Assembly (NCBI RefSeq): GCF_018100905.1
Contig: NZ_JAGJEG010000004.1
Coordinates: 124,001-188,000 of the forward strand
DNA length: 64,000 bases
From: Pseudoalteromonas sp. MMG010
Lineage (GTDB): Bacteria; Pseudomonadota; Gammaproteobacteria; Enterobacterales; Alteromonadaceae
Reading direction: 5' to 3'
Part shown: positions 53,483-63,653 of the stretch, in pieces
Numbering within the stretch: the stretch's first letter is position 1
Layout of the letters: each line of letters starts with the position of its first letter
Notes under the pieces: model-generated
Database searches by the model: none
Told to the model about the DNA's origin: nothing
What the model saw: only the letters and a program-made list of their open reading frames with translations
Position numbers and translations under genes: made by a program

Positions 53483-55465
53483 TTACGCTTCGCCCTCATC
53501 CTGACTGAATAACGCCTCAATAAAATCATTACTATTAAATTCGCGTAAGTCGTCAATCCCTTCACCCACACCAATATACCTAATCGGAATATTAAATTTA
53601 TCGGCTACAGCAAAAATAACACCACCTTTAGCAGTACCATCTAGCTTAGATAAGGTAATTCCTGTTAAGCCAACACATTGGTTGAATAGGTTAACTTGGC
53701 TTATTGCATTTTGTCCTGTGCCTGCATCAATAGTTAACATCACTTCGTGCGGTGCATCGGGATCAATTTTTTTCATTACTCGTGCAATTTTTTCCAGCTC
53801 TTGCATTAAGTTATCTTTATTTTGTAAACGTCCAGCTGTATCGGCAATAAGCACATCAACATTTCGAGCCTTAGCAGCCTGAAACGCATCAAAAACAACC
53901 GAGGCGCTATCTGCTCCTGTATGTTGTGCTATCACTGGGATTTCATTTCTTTCACCCCATACTTGGAGTTGTTCAACGGCCGCGGCTCTAAATGTATCCC
54001 CTGCCGCTAACATGACCGACTTGCCTTCATTTTGAAACTGTTTTGCCAACTTACCGATTGTGGTTGTTTTACCAACACCATTTACACCAACCATTAAAAT
54101 GACAAATGGTTTTTTATTAGTACTCATCTCAAGAGGCTGTTCGGCTGTTTTGAGCATGGTTGCCATTTCTTGTTTCATTAGCTCGTAAAGTGCATCACCA
54201 TCTTTCAGCTGCTTTCGATTGGCCGCATCAGTTAAGTTATCAATGAGTTTCATGGTGGTATCAACACCAAGATCAGCCGTCAATAATTGCGTTTCTAGCT
54301 CTTCAAATAAATCGTCATCTATTTTTTTACCGCTAAAAATAGATGCAAAGCCAGAACCTATATTTACACGCGTTTTTAATAAACCTTTTTTCAGACGAGA
54401 GAAAAAGCCTTCTTTTTTAGGTTTTTGAGCTGTTTCCTCTTGTGCTAAACGTACTTGTTCAGCTTCTTCCGCAGCGAGTTCCTCTTGTGCTAAACGTGCT
54501 TGTTCAGCTTCCTCTGCAGCGAGTTTCTCTTGTGCTAAACGTGCTTGTTCAGCTTCTTCCGCAGCGAGTTTTTCTTGTGCTAAACGTGCTTGTTCAGCTT
54601 CCTCTGCAGCGAGTTTCTCTTGCGCTAAACGTGCTTGTTCAGCTTGCTCTGCAGCGAGTTTCTCTTGCGCTAAACGTTCTTCTTCAGCTTGCTCTGCAGC
54701 GAGTTTCTCTTGCGCTAAACGTGCTTGCTCAGCTTGCTCTGCAGCGAGTTTCTCTTGCGCTAAACGTGCTTGTTCAGCTTGCTCTGCAGCGAGTTTCTCT
54801 TGCGCTAAACGTTCTTGCTCAGCTTGCTCTGCAGCGAGTTTCTCTTGCGCTAAACGTGCTTGTTCAGCTTGCTCTGCAGCGAGTTTCTCTTGCGCCAAAC
54901 GTGCTTGTTCAGCTTGCTCTGCAGCGAGTTTCTCTTGCGCCAAACGTGCTTGTTCAGCTTCCTCTGCAGCGAGTGCTTCTTGCGCTAAACGTGCTTGCTC
55001 TTGAGCTAATTGTGCCTGCGCTACACGTTCTTTTTCAGCTTGCTCTTGAGCTAATTGTGCTTGCTTAGCTTCCTCTGCTTTTAATTTTTCAGCATCGGCA
55101 TGTTCTTTTGCCAACAGCTCTGCATTTGCTTGTTCAATCGCTATTTTTTCTTGTTCTTGCGCTAAACGCGCTTGCTCAGCTTGTTCTTGAGCTAATTGTG
55201 CCTGCGCTACACGTTCTTGTTCAGCTTGCTCTGCGGCTAATTGTGCTTGCTTAGCTTCCTCTGCTTTTAATTTTTCAGCATCGGCATGTTCTTTTGCCAA
55301 CAGCTCAGCATTTGCTTGTTCAATCGCTAACTTCTCTTGCTCAGCAGCTAATTGCTCTTGTTCAGCTTGTTCTGCAGCTAAACGCTCAGCTTCGGCTTGT
55401 TCGGTTTGTTTTTTATCTGACTTGCCAAAACCAAACCAAGACATAAATTTACTTTTTTTTGCCAT
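53483..55465 (-). CDS. ftsY: Signal recognition particle receptor FtsY with long repetitive acidic domain
   Basis: The 660-residue protein ends in a standard SRP GTPase NG domain (about residues 350-655: G1 GVNGVGKT at 460-467, DTFRAAAVEQL at 490-500, DTAGRL at 542-547, SKLDG at 606-610). It docks ribosome-SRP complexes at the inner membrane. The N-terminal A domain is greatly enlarged: about 330 residues rich in Ala, Glu and Gln and predicted helical. It contains twelve 15-residue repeats (LAAEQAEQARLAQEK) at 165-344 and, before them, a roughly 60-residue duplication (EQANAELLAKEHADAEKL). E. coli FtsY is about 500 residues. Confidence 0.96.
   Translation of the reverse strand: MAKKSKFMSWFGFGKSDKKQTEQAEAERLAAEQAEQEQLAAEQEKLAIEQANAELLAKEHADAEKLKAEEAKQAQLAAEQAEQERVAQAQLAQEQAEQARLAQEQEKIAIEQANAELLAKEHADAEKLKAEEAKQAQLAQEQAEKERVAQAQLAQEQARLAQEALAAEEAEQARLAQEKLAAEQAEQARLAQEKLAAEQAEQARLAQEKLAAEQAEQERLAQEKLAAEQAEQARLAQEKLAAEQAEQARLAQEKLAAEQAEEERLAQEKLAAEQAEQARLAQEKLAAEEAEQARLAQEKLAAEEAEQARLAQEKLAAEEAEQARLAQEELAAEEAEQVRLAQEETAQKPKKEGFFSRLKKGLLKTRVNIGSGFASIFSGKKIDDDLFEELETQLLTADLGVDTTMKLIDNLTDAANRKQLKDGDALYELMKQEMATMLKTAEQPLEMSTNKKPFVILMVGVNGVGKTTTIGKLAKQFQNEGKSVMLAAGDTFRAAAVEQLQVWGERNEIPVIAQHTGADSASVVFDAFQAAKARNVDVLIADTAGRLQNKDNLMQELEKIARVMKKIDPDAPHEVMLTIDAGTGQNAISQVNLFNQCVGLTGITLSKLDGTAKGGVIFAVADKFNIPIRYIGVGEGIDDLREFNSNDFIEALFSQDEGEA
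54434..54973 (-). repeat. Twelve 45-bp tandem repeats inside ftsY
   Basis: An exact 45-bp period, coding 15 residues per unit, runs 12 times without breaking the frame. Units differ by a few silent or Gln/Glu and Ala/Glu changes, so copy number can change without inactivating the gene. Confidence 0.92.
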
Positions 55466-55671
55466 ACTTGCTAATAACCACTTATAAATATCTGATAAAC
55501 TAAAATTTGAAATAGCTTAGCTATACCCAGCATTTTTTGCTAAGTAAACAACTGTTCAAAACCTAAGTGATAAATAATAACACTTTTAGAGCGGTTGAAA
55601 AATAAAGCTATACGTAAACAACAGCAATATTATCTGAGCTAGATCACAGATACCATTTATTAGTGAGTTAA

Positions 55672-56277
55672 ATGAGAAAAAAAACAACCGTAAATAAAAC
55701 AGCAAATAAAAGTAGCAGCGGTTTTATAAGAATTATTAGTGGCCAGTTTCGAGGCAGAAAATTACCTGTGAAAGACGTACTCGGTCTACGCCCGACCACT
55801 GATCGCATAAAAGAAACTGTATTTAATTGGTTAATGCAAGATACACACGATGCCAAAATACTTGATTGTTTTGCTGGCTCTGGGGGATTGGGCTTTGAAG
55901 CACTTTCTCGTTATGCTAATAAGGCTACATTTATAGAGTTAGATAAAGGTGCCGCACTTCAACTAGAACAAAATATTGGTACTTTAAAACTACAAAATGC
56001 CCAAGTAAAAAACACAAATAGCCTATCGTATTTGCAGCAATTAGACCAAGATGAAACGTTTGACATCGTTTTTGTTGATCCCCCATTTCGTAAAAACTTA
56101 GCCCAAAACTGCTGTCATTTATTAGAAGATAACCAATGGCTTAGCGATAATGCATTTATATATGTTGAAGTTGAAAGTGAAATAACATCATTCACACCCC
56201 CTTCTAACTGGCTGTTATTAAAAGAAAAAAAGGCAGGACAAGTACTTTGCCAACTTTACCAAAGAGCGATTACCTAA
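55672..56277 (+). CDS. rsmD: 16S rRNA (guanine-966-N2)-methyltransferase RsmD
   Basis: The 201-residue SAM-dependent methyltransferase has GQFRGRKLPV, RPTTDRIKETVFNWL, LDCFAGSGGLGFEALSR and the catalytic DPPF motif (VFVDPPFRKNL). It modifies G966 of 16S rRNA in the 30S subunit. It is divergent from ftsY, the usual neighbour. Confidence 0.95.
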   Translation: MRKKTTVNKTANKSSSGFIRIISGQFRGRKLPVKDVLGLRPTTDRIKETVFNWLMQDTHDAKILDCFAGSGGLGFEALSRYANKATFIELDKGAALQLEQNIGTLKLQNAQVKNTNSLSYLQQLDQDETFDIVFVDPPFRKNLAQNCCHLLEDNQWLSDNAFIYVEVESEITSFTPPSNWLLLKEKKAGQVLCQLYQRAIT

Positions 56278-56314
56278 GCCAATTAGAATTTATTACTTTC
56301 GGTTAATTTTATGC

Positions 56315-56344
56315 TTTACATGCGCTATAGCTTCGGATTACAAT
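56315..56344 (+). promoter_or_regulatory. Promoter of the rpsU operon
   Basis: TTTACA (56315-56320), 18 bp, TACAAT (56339-56344), then GC-rich AGCGCACC at the likely start. The leader of about 70 nt contains the inverted repeat TTGATCA-N5-TGATCAA (56366-56384). Confidence 0.65.
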
Positions 56345-56422
56345 AGCGCACCATTTTTGAACCACTTGATCATTATTTGATCAACTTGAGCAACGCTCAT
56401 TATTTAGGTAGGTGAATTTTTA

Positions 56423-56638
56423 ATGCCAGTAATTAAAGTAAGAGAGAACGAACCGTTTGACGTAGCACTTCGTCGCTTCAAGCGTTCATGTGAAAAAGCA
56501 GGAATCCTTTCAGAAGTTCGTCGTCGCGAGCACTATGAAAAACCAACAGCTGAGCGTAAGCGCAAAAAAGCTGCTGCAGTTAAGCGTCACATGAAGAAGC
56601 TTTCTCGCGATAACGCACGCCGCGTTAAATTATACTGA
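56423..56638 (+). CDS. rpsU: 30S ribosomal protein S21
   Basis: The 71-residue, very basic protein is colinear with S21 ([20 protein letters not shown] at the start, [20 protein letters not shown] in the middle). It is the first gene of the macromolecular synthesis operon and has an AGGTGA ribosome site. Confidence 0.98.
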
Positions 56639-56658
56639 TACAGTTAGGTCTTGTATAA

Positions 56659-57105
56659 ATGAGCCTTTTAATAAAGCTAAAAGATGCGCAAAAAGATGCG
56701 ATGAGAGCGAAAGACAAACAACGTCTTAACCCTATTCGTATGGTGCTTGCTGCTATCAAACAGCGTGAAATTGACGAGCAAATTACACTTGATGACGACG
56801 GTATTACCGCAGTTATAGTGAAGCTTGTAAAACAACGCCGTGATTCTTACAAACAGTATAAAGATGCTGGACGTGAAGATTTAGCTGAAGTTGAAGCAAG
56901 TGAAATAACGGCACTTGAAACATTTTTACCTCAACAATTGAGTGAAGATGAAATCATTGCCCTTATTGATACAGCAATTGCTGACACTAACGCTGCAGGT
57001 ATGCAAGACATGGGTAAAGTAATGGGCATAATCAAAAGCAAAGCTGAAGGTCGCGCCGATTTAGGCAAAATCTCTGGTTTAATTAAGCAACGATTAACAG
57101 CCTAG
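56659..57105 (+). CDS. GatB/YqeY domain-containing protein
   Basis: The 148-residue protein has the YqeY family layout: KDAMRAKDKQRLNPIRMVLAAIKQREID, then the C-terminal FLPQQLSEDEI and MGKVMGIIKSKAEGRADLGKIS of the tRNA-binding GatB tail fold. The role is not settled; a tRNA-linked function is presumed. It sits 20 bp after rpsU and before the internal terminator, an insertion common in the rpsU-dnaG-rpoD operon outside the enterobacteria. Confidence 0.92.
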   Translation: MSLLIKLKDAQKDAMRAKDKQRLNPIRMVLAAIKQREIDEQITLDDDGITAVIVKLVKQRRDSYKQYKDAGREDLAEVEASEITALETFLPQQLSEDEIIALIDTAIADTNAAGMQDMGKVMGIIKSKAEGRADLGKISGLIKQRLTA

Positions 57106-57136
57106 TACACCCACATACAAAAAGTATGATTAAAGC

Positions 57137-57167
57137 AAACCGAGCCTAGTGCTCGGTTTCTTCGTTT
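57137..57167 (+). terminator. Internal terminator between the YqeY-like gene and dnaG
   Basis: Perfect 9-bp arms AAACCGAGC and GCTCGGTTT with a 5-nt loop, then CTTCGTTTT. The weak U-tract suggests partial read-through, as for the known terminator before dnaG in E. coli. Confidence 0.75.
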
Positions 57168-57243
57168 TATATATTAAAGCTTTAATAACAGTTCGCTTTG
57201 TGTTGAAATTACCTCTCTCTTTGCTTAGGAAATCTTATAAAAT

Positions 57244-58995
57244 ATGGCTGGAAAAATCCCACGCAATTTCATCGATGATTTACTTGCCAGAACTGATATC
57301 GTTGAATTAATTGACTCAAAAGTTGGTTTAAAAAAAGCGGGGAAAGATTACCAAGCCTGTTGTCCTTTCCATAACGAAAAATCCCCCTCTTTCACCGTTT
57401 CACAAGACAAGCAGTTTTATCATTGTTTTGGTTGTGGGGCTAACGGCAATGCCATATCGTTTGTGATGGAATACGATAAACTTGAATTTGTTGATGCAAT
57501 AGAAGAGCTTGCTAGTTTATTAAACCTTGATGTCCCACGGGAGCAAGGCACGAACTCAGCCCCAGAACGTACTGCGGCACAAAAGCGCTCTGATTACGAC
57601 CTAATGCTTCATTCAGCCCGTTTTTATCAACACCAGTTAAAACACCATGCTAATTCTGCTGATGTGATCAATTACGTTAAAGGAAGAGGCCTAAGCGGCG
57701 AAACAGTCAAAAAATTTATGATTGGATATGCCCCAAGCGAATGGGATGGTCTTTGCAATCAATTAGGCCGAAACAAAGAACAAAAACAACAATTAGTTGA
57801 GTTAAAACTCGCCTCAGAAAAAACACCAGGCAGGCAATTCGATTTTTTTCGCGATCGTTTAATGTTTCCGATACGCGATAAGCGTGGCCGAGTTATTGCC
57901 TTTGGTGGGCGTGTAATGCAAAACGAACAAGGTCCAAAATACTTAAACTCGCCAGAAACTCGCATTTTTCATAAAGGGTTTGAGTTATATGGTTTATACG
58001 AAGCAAAGCAAGCACATAAAAAATTAGATCATGTTCTTATTGTTGAAGGTTACATGGATGTTGTTGCACTAAGTGAACAAGGCATTGAATACGCTGTTGC
58101 CGCTTTAGGTACGGCCACCACAAGTGAACACATGCACACCCTATTTAGAACCACAGATAAAGTGATTTGTTGTTATGATGGTGACCGTGCAGGACGTGAT
58201 GCAGCATGGCGTGCATTAGAAAATGCACTCCCTTATTTAACCGATGGTAAAGCATTAAATTTTGCTTTTTTACCTGATGGCGAAGACCCTGATTCATTAG
58301 TACAAAAAGAAGGGAAAACCGTTTTTGAAGAACGTTTAAGCGAAGCTGATGATTTTAGTAAGGTATTGTTTAATAAACTAAGCCAAGACGTTGATTTAAC
58401 AATTGATTCTGGTAAAGCAAAATTACTCAGTGCCGCACTACCGTTAATCGAAAAAATTCCCAGTGAATTTTACCAAGAAAACATTCTTGAGCAATTAGGA
58501 CGCTTAATTGGTCGTACACGAGAACAATTAAATAACCGCTTAAAAACGCCAAAACAACAACACTCAATAGAGCGTAAATTTAAAATAACGCCTATGCGAC
58601 AAGCAATAGGTATTTTAATTCAGCACCCTAATTTGGCAAAAAGCATTCCCTATTTGCCCGATTTAACACATATGAAAATTGCGGGTATTGAATTGTTTAT
58701 AGAGCTACAAAAATACGCATTAAGTAATGACAATATTACAACGGCTCAATTATTAGAGTACTTTCGTGATACCCCTTCATACGACGCTCTGATCAAGCTT
58801 GCAAGCTGGCAACATCAAATAAATGATGAACGTTTAGAAACCGTATTTAAAAATACTTTTAAATTTATTGAAGATCAGTGTTTAAATTATCGACTAGAGA
58901 CCCTATTAATAAAAGACAAGACGCAAGGGCTTAATAGCGATGAGCGACTTGAGTATCAATTAATAATGACAGCGTTAAAAACGACTAATAGCTAG
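57244..58995 (+). CDS. dnaG: DNA primase
   Basis: The 583-residue primase has an N-terminal CHC2 zinc finger (CCPFHNEKSPSF, YHCFGCGANGNAISF), the RNA-polymerase core with the TOPRIM motif IVEGYMDVVAL and CYDGDRAGRDAA, and a C-terminal DnaB-binding helical domain. It synthesises replication primers. It is preceded by an internal terminator and followed by rpoD. Confidence 0.96.
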   Translation: MAGKIPRNFIDDLLARTDIVELIDSKVGLKKAGKDYQACCPFHNEKSPSFTVSQDKQFYHCFGCGANGNAISFVMEYDKLEFVDAIEELASLLNLDVPREQGTNSAPERTAAQKRSDYDLMLHSARFYQHQLKHHANSADVINYVKGRGLSGETVKKFMIGYAPSEWDGLCNQLGRNKEQKQQLVELKLASEKTPGRQFDFFRDRLMFPIRDKRGRVIAFGGRVMQNEQGPKYLNSPETRIFHKGFELYGLYEAKQAHKKLDHVLIVEGYMDVVALSEQGIEYAVAALGTATTSEHMHTLFRTTDKVICCYDGDRAGRDAAWRALENALPYLTDGKALNFAFLPDGEDPDSLVQKEGKTVFEERLSEADDFSKVLFNKLSQDVDLTIDSGKAKLLSAALPLIEKIPSEFYQENILEQLGRLIGRTREQLNNRLKTPKQQHSIERKFKITPMRQAIGILIQHPNLAKSIPYLPDLTHMKIAGIELFIELQKYALSNDNITTAQLLEYFRDTPSYDALIKLASWQHQINDERLETVFKNTFKFIEDQCLNYRLETLLIKDKTQGLNSDERLEYQLIMTALKTTNS

Positions 58996-59119
58996 TCAGA
59001 TTTGATTTTCGCTGTTATACTACGCTATTCACTGCGTCACATTTGTTGTAGTGCGTTTACGGCGACAGTTTGTTTGGCGCCTGTTGTATCAACTTATCAG
59101 AGTGGAAGAAAAAATCTCT

Positions 59120-60964
59120 ATGGATCCAACTCCTCAGTCACAATTAAAACTTCTGATTCAAAAAGGTAAAGAGCAAGGCTACTTAACTTTTGCAGAAGTA
59201 AATGATCACCTTCCACAAGACATTATCGACTCAGATCAAGTAGAAGATATCGTTAGTATGATTAATGACATGGGTATTAAGGTTAGCGAAAACGCGCCTG
59301 ATGCTGATGAATTAATGATGCAAGAAACGACGACAGATGAAGATGCAGCCGAAGCTGCTGCTGCCGCACTTGCTACTGTAGAAAAAGAGATCGGTCGTAC
59401 AACAGATCCAGTGCGTATGTACATGCGCGAAATGGGTACTGTGGAATTACTTACTCGCGAAGGCGAGATTGTCATTGCAAAGCGCATTGAAGAAGGTATT
59501 AACCAAGTACAAATCTCGGTAGCAGAATACCCTGAAGCAATTACTTATTTGCTAGAACAATGGGATAAATTCGAAGCCGAAGAAATGCGCTTAAGCGACA
59601 TTATTTCTGGTTTCTTCGACCCTAACGAAGACGAAGCGCAAATTACTGCAACTCATATCGGTTCTGAGCTTACTGAAGAACAGCAAGACGAAGATGAAGA
59701 TGATGACGACGCTGACTCTGATGATGAAGACGAAGAAGAAGTAGATACAGGTCCAGATCCTGAAGAAGCACGTGTACATTTTGAAAACTTACGTGATTTA
59801 TACAATAAAGCACGTGAAACTTTTGATTCAAAAGGCCGTTCTCACCCAGATTCTAAAGCTGCTATTTTTGAAATCGGTGAACTATTTAGAACATTTAAAT
59901 TAGTTCCTAAGCAATTTGATCGCATGGTTAATAACATGCGTGAAATGATGGACCGAGTTCGTGTTCAAGAACGTTTGATCATGAAACAAGCAGTTCAAAT
60001 TTCAAAATTACCAAAGAAAACATTTGTTAAGCATTTTGCTAATAATGAAACAGATGCATCTTGGTTAGATATTGAAATTTCAGCGAATGAAAAACACTCA
60101 GCAAAACTTGAAGAAGTTAAACCTGAAATCATTCGTTGTATTAATAAGCTATCAATTATTGAGCAAAGCACAGGCTTAAGCATTGAGCGCATAAAAGATA
60201 TAAATCGTCGTATGAGTATTGGTGAAGCTAAAGCTCGTCGTGCGAAAAAAGAAATGGTAGAAGCGAATTTACGTCTTGTAATTTCAATTGCTAAAAAATA
60301 CACAAACCGTGGTTTACAATTCTTGGACTTAATCCAAGAAGGTAATATTGGTTTGATGAAAGCCGTTGATAAATTTGAATATCGCCGTGGTTATAAGTTC
60401 TCAACTTATGCAACGTGGTGGATACGTCAAGCAATCACTCGCTCTATTGCCGACCAAGCAAGAACAATCCGTATTCCGGTACATATGATCGAAACGATTA
60501 ACAAACTTAATCGTATTTCTCGTCAAATGCTACAAGAAATGGGTCGTGAGCCAAACCCAGAAGAGTTAGCAGAGCGCATGATGATGCCTGAGGATAAAAT
60601 CCGTAAGGTACTTAAAATTGCCAAAGAGCCAATCTCTATGGAAACACCGATTGGTGATGATGAAGATTCGCACTTAGGTGACTTTATCGAAGATACAACG
60701 ATTGACTCGCCAATTGATTCTGCAACGATGGAATCTCTACGTGGGGCAACCAACGATGTATTAGCTGGCTTAACAGCTCGTGAAGCTAAAGTACTTCGTA
60801 TGCGTTTTGGTATTGATATGAATACCGACCATACGTTGGAAGAAGTAGGTAAGCAATTTGACGTAACACGTGAGCGTATTCGTCAAATAGAAGCGAAAGC
60901 ACTGCGTAAATTACGCCACCCTTCTCGCTCTGATTTACTTAAAAGCTTTTTAGACGCTAAATAA
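59120..60964 (+). CDS. rpoD: Primary sigma factor RpoD (sigma-70)
   Basis: The 614-residue protein has region 1.1 ([20 protein letters not shown]), region 1.2 ([11 protein letters not shown]), a large non-conserved region with an acidic run (about residues 190-215), region 2 ([38 protein letters not shown]) and region 4 ([20 protein letters not shown]). ATG 59120 gives the family start [12 protein letters not shown]; the frame open from 59051 is not supported by homology. Confidence 0.97.
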   Translation: MDPTPQSQLKLLIQKGKEQGYLTFAEVNDHLPQDIIDSDQVEDIVSMINDMGIKVSENAPDADELMMQETTTDEDAAEAAAAALATVEKEIGRTTDPVRMYMREMGTVELLTREGEIVIAKRIEEGINQVQISVAEYPEAITYLLEQWDKFEAEEMRLSDIISGFFDPNEDEAQITATHIGSELTEEQQDEDEDDDDADSDDEDEEEVDTGPDPEEARVHFENLRDLYNKARETFDSKGRSHPDSKAAIFEIGELFRTFKLVPKQFDRMVNNMREMMDRVRVQERLIMKQAVQISKLPKKTFVKHFANNETDASWLDIEISANEKHSAKLEEVKPEIIRCINKLSIIEQSTGLSIERIKDINRRMSIGEAKARRAKKEMVEANLRLVISIAKKYTNRGLQFLDLIQEGNIGLMKAVDKFEYRRGYKFSTYATWWIRQAITRSIADQARTIRIPVHMIETINKLNRISRQMLQEMGREPNPEELAERMMMPEDKIRKVLKIAKEPISMETPIGDDEDSHLGDFIEDTTIDSPIDSATMESLRGATNDVLAGLTAREAKVLRMRFGIDMNTDHTLEEVGKQFDVTRERIRQIEAKALRKLRHPSRSDLLKSFLDAK

Positions 60965-60984
60965 TTTAGCGCCATTTATAAACT

Positions 60985-61012
60985 AAAAAGGCCGCTTAAG
61001 CGGCCTTTTTTC
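60985..61012 (+). terminator. Terminator of the rpsU-dnaG-rpoD operon
   Basis: AAAAAGGCCGC-TTAA-GCGGCCTTTTTT forms a strong hairpin with a U-run 20 bp after rpoD. It ends about 20 bp before prmA. Confidence 0.9.
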
Positions 61013-61030
61013 TATTTGCAGGAATTAAAC

Positions 61031-61909
61031 ATGGCTTGGATCCAAATTCGTATAAATGCTAGCGCTGACAATGCTGACTTAATAAGTGATTTATTAATGG
61101 AGGCAGGAAGTGCCTCGGTTACTTTTATGGATGCAAAAGATACTCCAATCTACGAACCTAAGTTAGGCACAGTGCAATTGTGGGCCGACACGATTGTTAT
61201 TGGTTTATTTGAGGCGAATCATGATATGAATAGCGTAACAGCATTGCTTAACGCTAATAATGCCTTAAAGCAGCCTTTAGTATATAAAATTGAACAACTT
61301 GAAGACAAAGATTGGGAACGTGAGTGGATGGACAACTTCTTTCCGATTCAATTTGGTGAAAGGTTATGGATTTGTCCAAGTTGGCGCGATATTCCTGATC
61401 CAGATGCAGTGAATGTATTACTTGACCCTGGCCTTGCTTTTGGTACTGGCACACATGCAACAACATCACTGTGTTTAAAGTGGCTTGAAAGCCAAGACTT
61501 AACCGGTAAAACGGTAGTTGATTTTGGTTGTGGCTCTGGAATTTTAGGCATTGCAGCAATTAAATTAGGTGCAGAGCGTATGATCGGTATTGATATAGAC
61601 CCACAAGCACTCGAAGCAAGTTTAGATAATGCACAGCGCAATGGAGTCGCTGATAAATTAGAAGTCTATTTACCTGAAAATCAACCTGAATTTAGTGCTG
61701 ATATTGTAGTGGCTAATATTCTTGCACAACCGCTGCGTGAGTTACACAATGTTATTTTAGGGTTACTTAAACCCGGTGGAAAAATTGCTATGTCGGGAAT
61801 ATTAGCTGAACAAGCACAGTCAGTTGCCGATATTTATGCCCCTAATATTGTACTTGATGAAGTTGCCGTTGAAGGTGATTGGACACGAGTCAGTGGTGTA
61901 AAAAAATAA
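61031..61909 (+). CDS. prmA: Ribosomal protein L11 methyltransferase
   Basis: The 292-residue protein has the N-terminal substrate-recognition domain ([36 protein letters not shown]) and the SAM-binding core ([47 protein letters not shown]). It trimethylates ribosomal protein L11. ATG 61031 has CAGGA at good spacing; the longer frame from 61016 is rejected. Confidence 0.95.
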   Translation: MAWIQIRINASADNADLISDLLMEAGSASVTFMDAKDTPIYEPKLGTVQLWADTIVIGLFEANHDMNSVTALLNANNALKQPLVYKIEQLEDKDWEREWMDNFFPIQFGERLWICPSWRDIPDPDAVNVLLDPGLAFGTGTHATTSLCLKWLESQDLTGKTVVDFGCGSGILGIAAIKLGAERMIGIDIDPQALEASLDNAQRNGVADKLEVYLPENQPEFSADIVVANILAQPLRELHNVILGLLKPGGKIAMSGILAEQAQSVADIYAPNIVLDEVAVEGDWTRVSGVKK

Positions 61910-61956
61910 CAGCCAACAAAAACCCAAGATAGAGTATTAACTCTAAACTTGCATCT

Positions 61957-61979
61957 AAAGCCTGTAATTAACAGGCTTT
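61957..61979 (+). terminator. Hairpin after prmA, probable terminator
   Basis: Perfect 9-bp arms AAAGCCTGT and ACAGGCTTT with a 5-nt loop, followed by ACTATTTCTTT. Confidence 0.6.
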
Positions 61980-62130
61980 ACTATTTCTTTACAGTTTATA
62001 AATTATTTATTTTTTACTCACGCAAATTAAGGATGCTTAATTTTCAAACAAATTAAGTGTATCTTCATGCGGTTATCAAATGTCAATACGAAAAAAGCAA
62101 AAAAAAACACTTTTGTTCAATTTATAGCCT

Positions 62131-62158
62131 TTGATTTTTACTAAAAAAACCGTAAACT
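62131..62158 (+). promoter_or_regulatory. Promoter of the dusB-fis operon
   Basis: TTGATT (62131-62136), 16 bp, TAAACT (62153-62158), then TAGCGCCCC. The GC-rich discriminator fits the strong stringent and growth-phase control known for fis promoters. The start would be near 62165. Confidence 0.6.
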
Positions 62159-62191
62159 TAGCGCCCCTTGAAAAGAGGTCAATTGAATAAA

Positions 62192-63163
62192 GTGCGTATA
62201 GGTAACTACCAACTAGAGAATAACGTAATTGTTGCGCCAATGGCGGGCATTACAGATAGACCTTTTAGACAACTTTGTCGTCGCTTAGGTGCGGGGCTTG
62301 CTGTCTCTGAAATGCTATCGTCAAACCCTAGAGTGTGGAAAACTGAAAAGTCGATGAACCGCATGGATCACAGTGGCGAATCGGGAATACGTTCTGTGCA
62401 AATTGCAGGTGCTGATCCTGAGTTAATGGCGCAGGCTGCACAATTCAATGTAAGTAATGGCGCGCAGATCATAGATATAAATATGGGCTGCCCAGCTAAA
62501 AAAGTGAACAAGAAACTCGCAGGCTCTGCTTTATTACAGTTTCCTGAACTTGTGGAAGAGATACTCGCTGCCGTTGTAGAAGCGGTAGATGTACCTGTAA
62601 CACTAAAAATCCGTACAGGATGGGATCAGGATAACCGTAATGGTGTAAAGATTGCGGGCATAGCTGAACGTTATGGCATAGCATCACTTGCTGTACATGG
62701 TCGCACACGTGCGTGTATGTACAAAGGTGAAGCTGAATATGCCACTATTAGGGATATCAAACGTTCAGTGTCTATACCTGTTGTCGCTAACGGTGATATT
62801 ACATCACCCGAAAAAGCAAAGCAGGTTTTGGACTATACGGGTGCAGATGCCATTATGATTGGTCGAGCCGCCCAAGGTCGCCCTTGGATTTTTAGGGAGA
62901 TAGACCACTATTTGCGAACTGGAGAGCACTTACAGCCACCTGCTATTTCAGAGGTACGCAGTATTTTAATGGAGCATTTAACTAATCTCCATGCGTTTTA
63001 CGGTGAACCAATGGGAGCGCGGATCGCTCGCAAACATGTAACTTGGTATTTGCAAACCCATGACAGTGACGGTCAGTTTAGGCGAGTATTTAATGCATTA
63101 GATAACCCACAAGCACAGGTTGATGCATTAGAGCAATACTTTAAAACACTAGCAGCTAACTAA
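62192..63163 (+). CDS. dusB: tRNA-dihydrouridine synthase B
   Basis: The protein of about 323 residues matches Dus[41 protein letters not shown] with the catalytic Cys, [16 protein letters not shown] and [16 protein letters not shown]. It reduces uridine 17 in the tRNA D-loop. GTG 62192 matches the family start (M/V-RIGNYQL). TTG 62183 is closer to the GAGG ribosome site and is a real alternative, while TTG 62168 would lie at the transcription start. It is in an operon with fis. Confidence 0.93.
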   Translation: MRIGNYQLENNVIVAPMAGITDRPFRQLCRRLGAGLAVSEMLSSNPRVWKTEKSMNRMDHSGESGIRSVQIAGADPELMAQAAQFNVSNGAQIIDINMGCPAKKVNKKLAGSALLQFPELVEEILAAVVEAVDVPVTLKIRTGWDQDNRNGVKIAGIAERYGIASLAVHGRTRACMYKGEAEYATIRDIKRSVSIPVVANGDITSPEKAKQVLDYTGADAIMIGRAAQGRPWIFREIDHYLRTGEHLQPPAISEVRSILMEHLTNLHAFYGEPMGARIARKHVTWYLQTHDSDGQFRRVFNALDNPQAQVDALEQYFKTLAAN

Positions 63164-63183
63164 GAAAGAAAGAGATATAAACA

Positions 63184-63474
63184 ATGTTCGAACAAAACGT
63201 GACTTCTCCATTTATCACTAACCCTCATGTTCAGTCACACGAGAAACCGCAGCCATTGCGTGATGCAGTGAAAAAAGCTGTTCACCACTATTTGAAACAG
63301 CTTAACGGTCAAGATGTGCAAGATGTATATGACCTTGTTCTTTCTGAGCTTGAAGCACCATTACTTGAAGAAGTAATGACTTACACACGTGGCAACCAAA
63401 CTCGTGCTGCTATTTTACTAGGTATCAACCGTGGTACTTTACGTAAAAAGCTTAAAAAATACGGTATGAACTAA
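63184..63474 (+). CDS. fis: DNA-binding protein Fis
   Basis: The 96-residue nucleoid protein has a variable N-terminal arm and a conserved C-terminal core with the helix-turn-helix [20 protein letters not shown] ending [10 protein letters not shown], identical in plan to E. coli Fis. It bends DNA, activates stable-RNA promoters and shapes the chromosome in fast growth. It starts 20 bp after dusB. Confidence 0.97.
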   Translation: MFEQNVTSPFITNPHVQSHEKPQPLRDAVKKAVHHYLKQLNGQDVQDVYDLVLSELEAPLLEEVMTYTRGNQTRAAILLGINRGTLRKKLKKYGMN

Positions 63475-63505
63475 TACCCGCATTTACTTAATAATAGTAA
63501 ATGTT

Positions 63506-63532
63506 AAAAAGGCACCTACGGGTGCTTTTTTT
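63506..63532 (+). terminator. Terminator of fis
   Basis: GCACC-TACG-GGTGC is flanked by A5 and T7, 31 bp after the fis stop. Confidence 0.85.
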
Positions 63533-63653
63533 ATATGTAAAAAAATCAACTTAAAAATCCCCCATCAGACCCTTTAAACATCGTTTTTTCATCAATATTC
63601 AGTTAAAATATGCGCTTCTAAGCTAGCTCATTAACTGAGGAAATTAAACTACA

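Noticed and set aside
54434..54973. Regularly spaced repeats that could suggest a CRISPR array
   Set aside because: The units are contiguous, with no spacers, and code in frame inside FtsY.
54442..55068. 208-codon plus-strand frame opposite ftsY with Leu/Val-rich repeats
   Set aside because: It is the antisense shadow of the 45-bp repeats, with no ribosome site or family resemblance; ftsY on the minus strand is certain.
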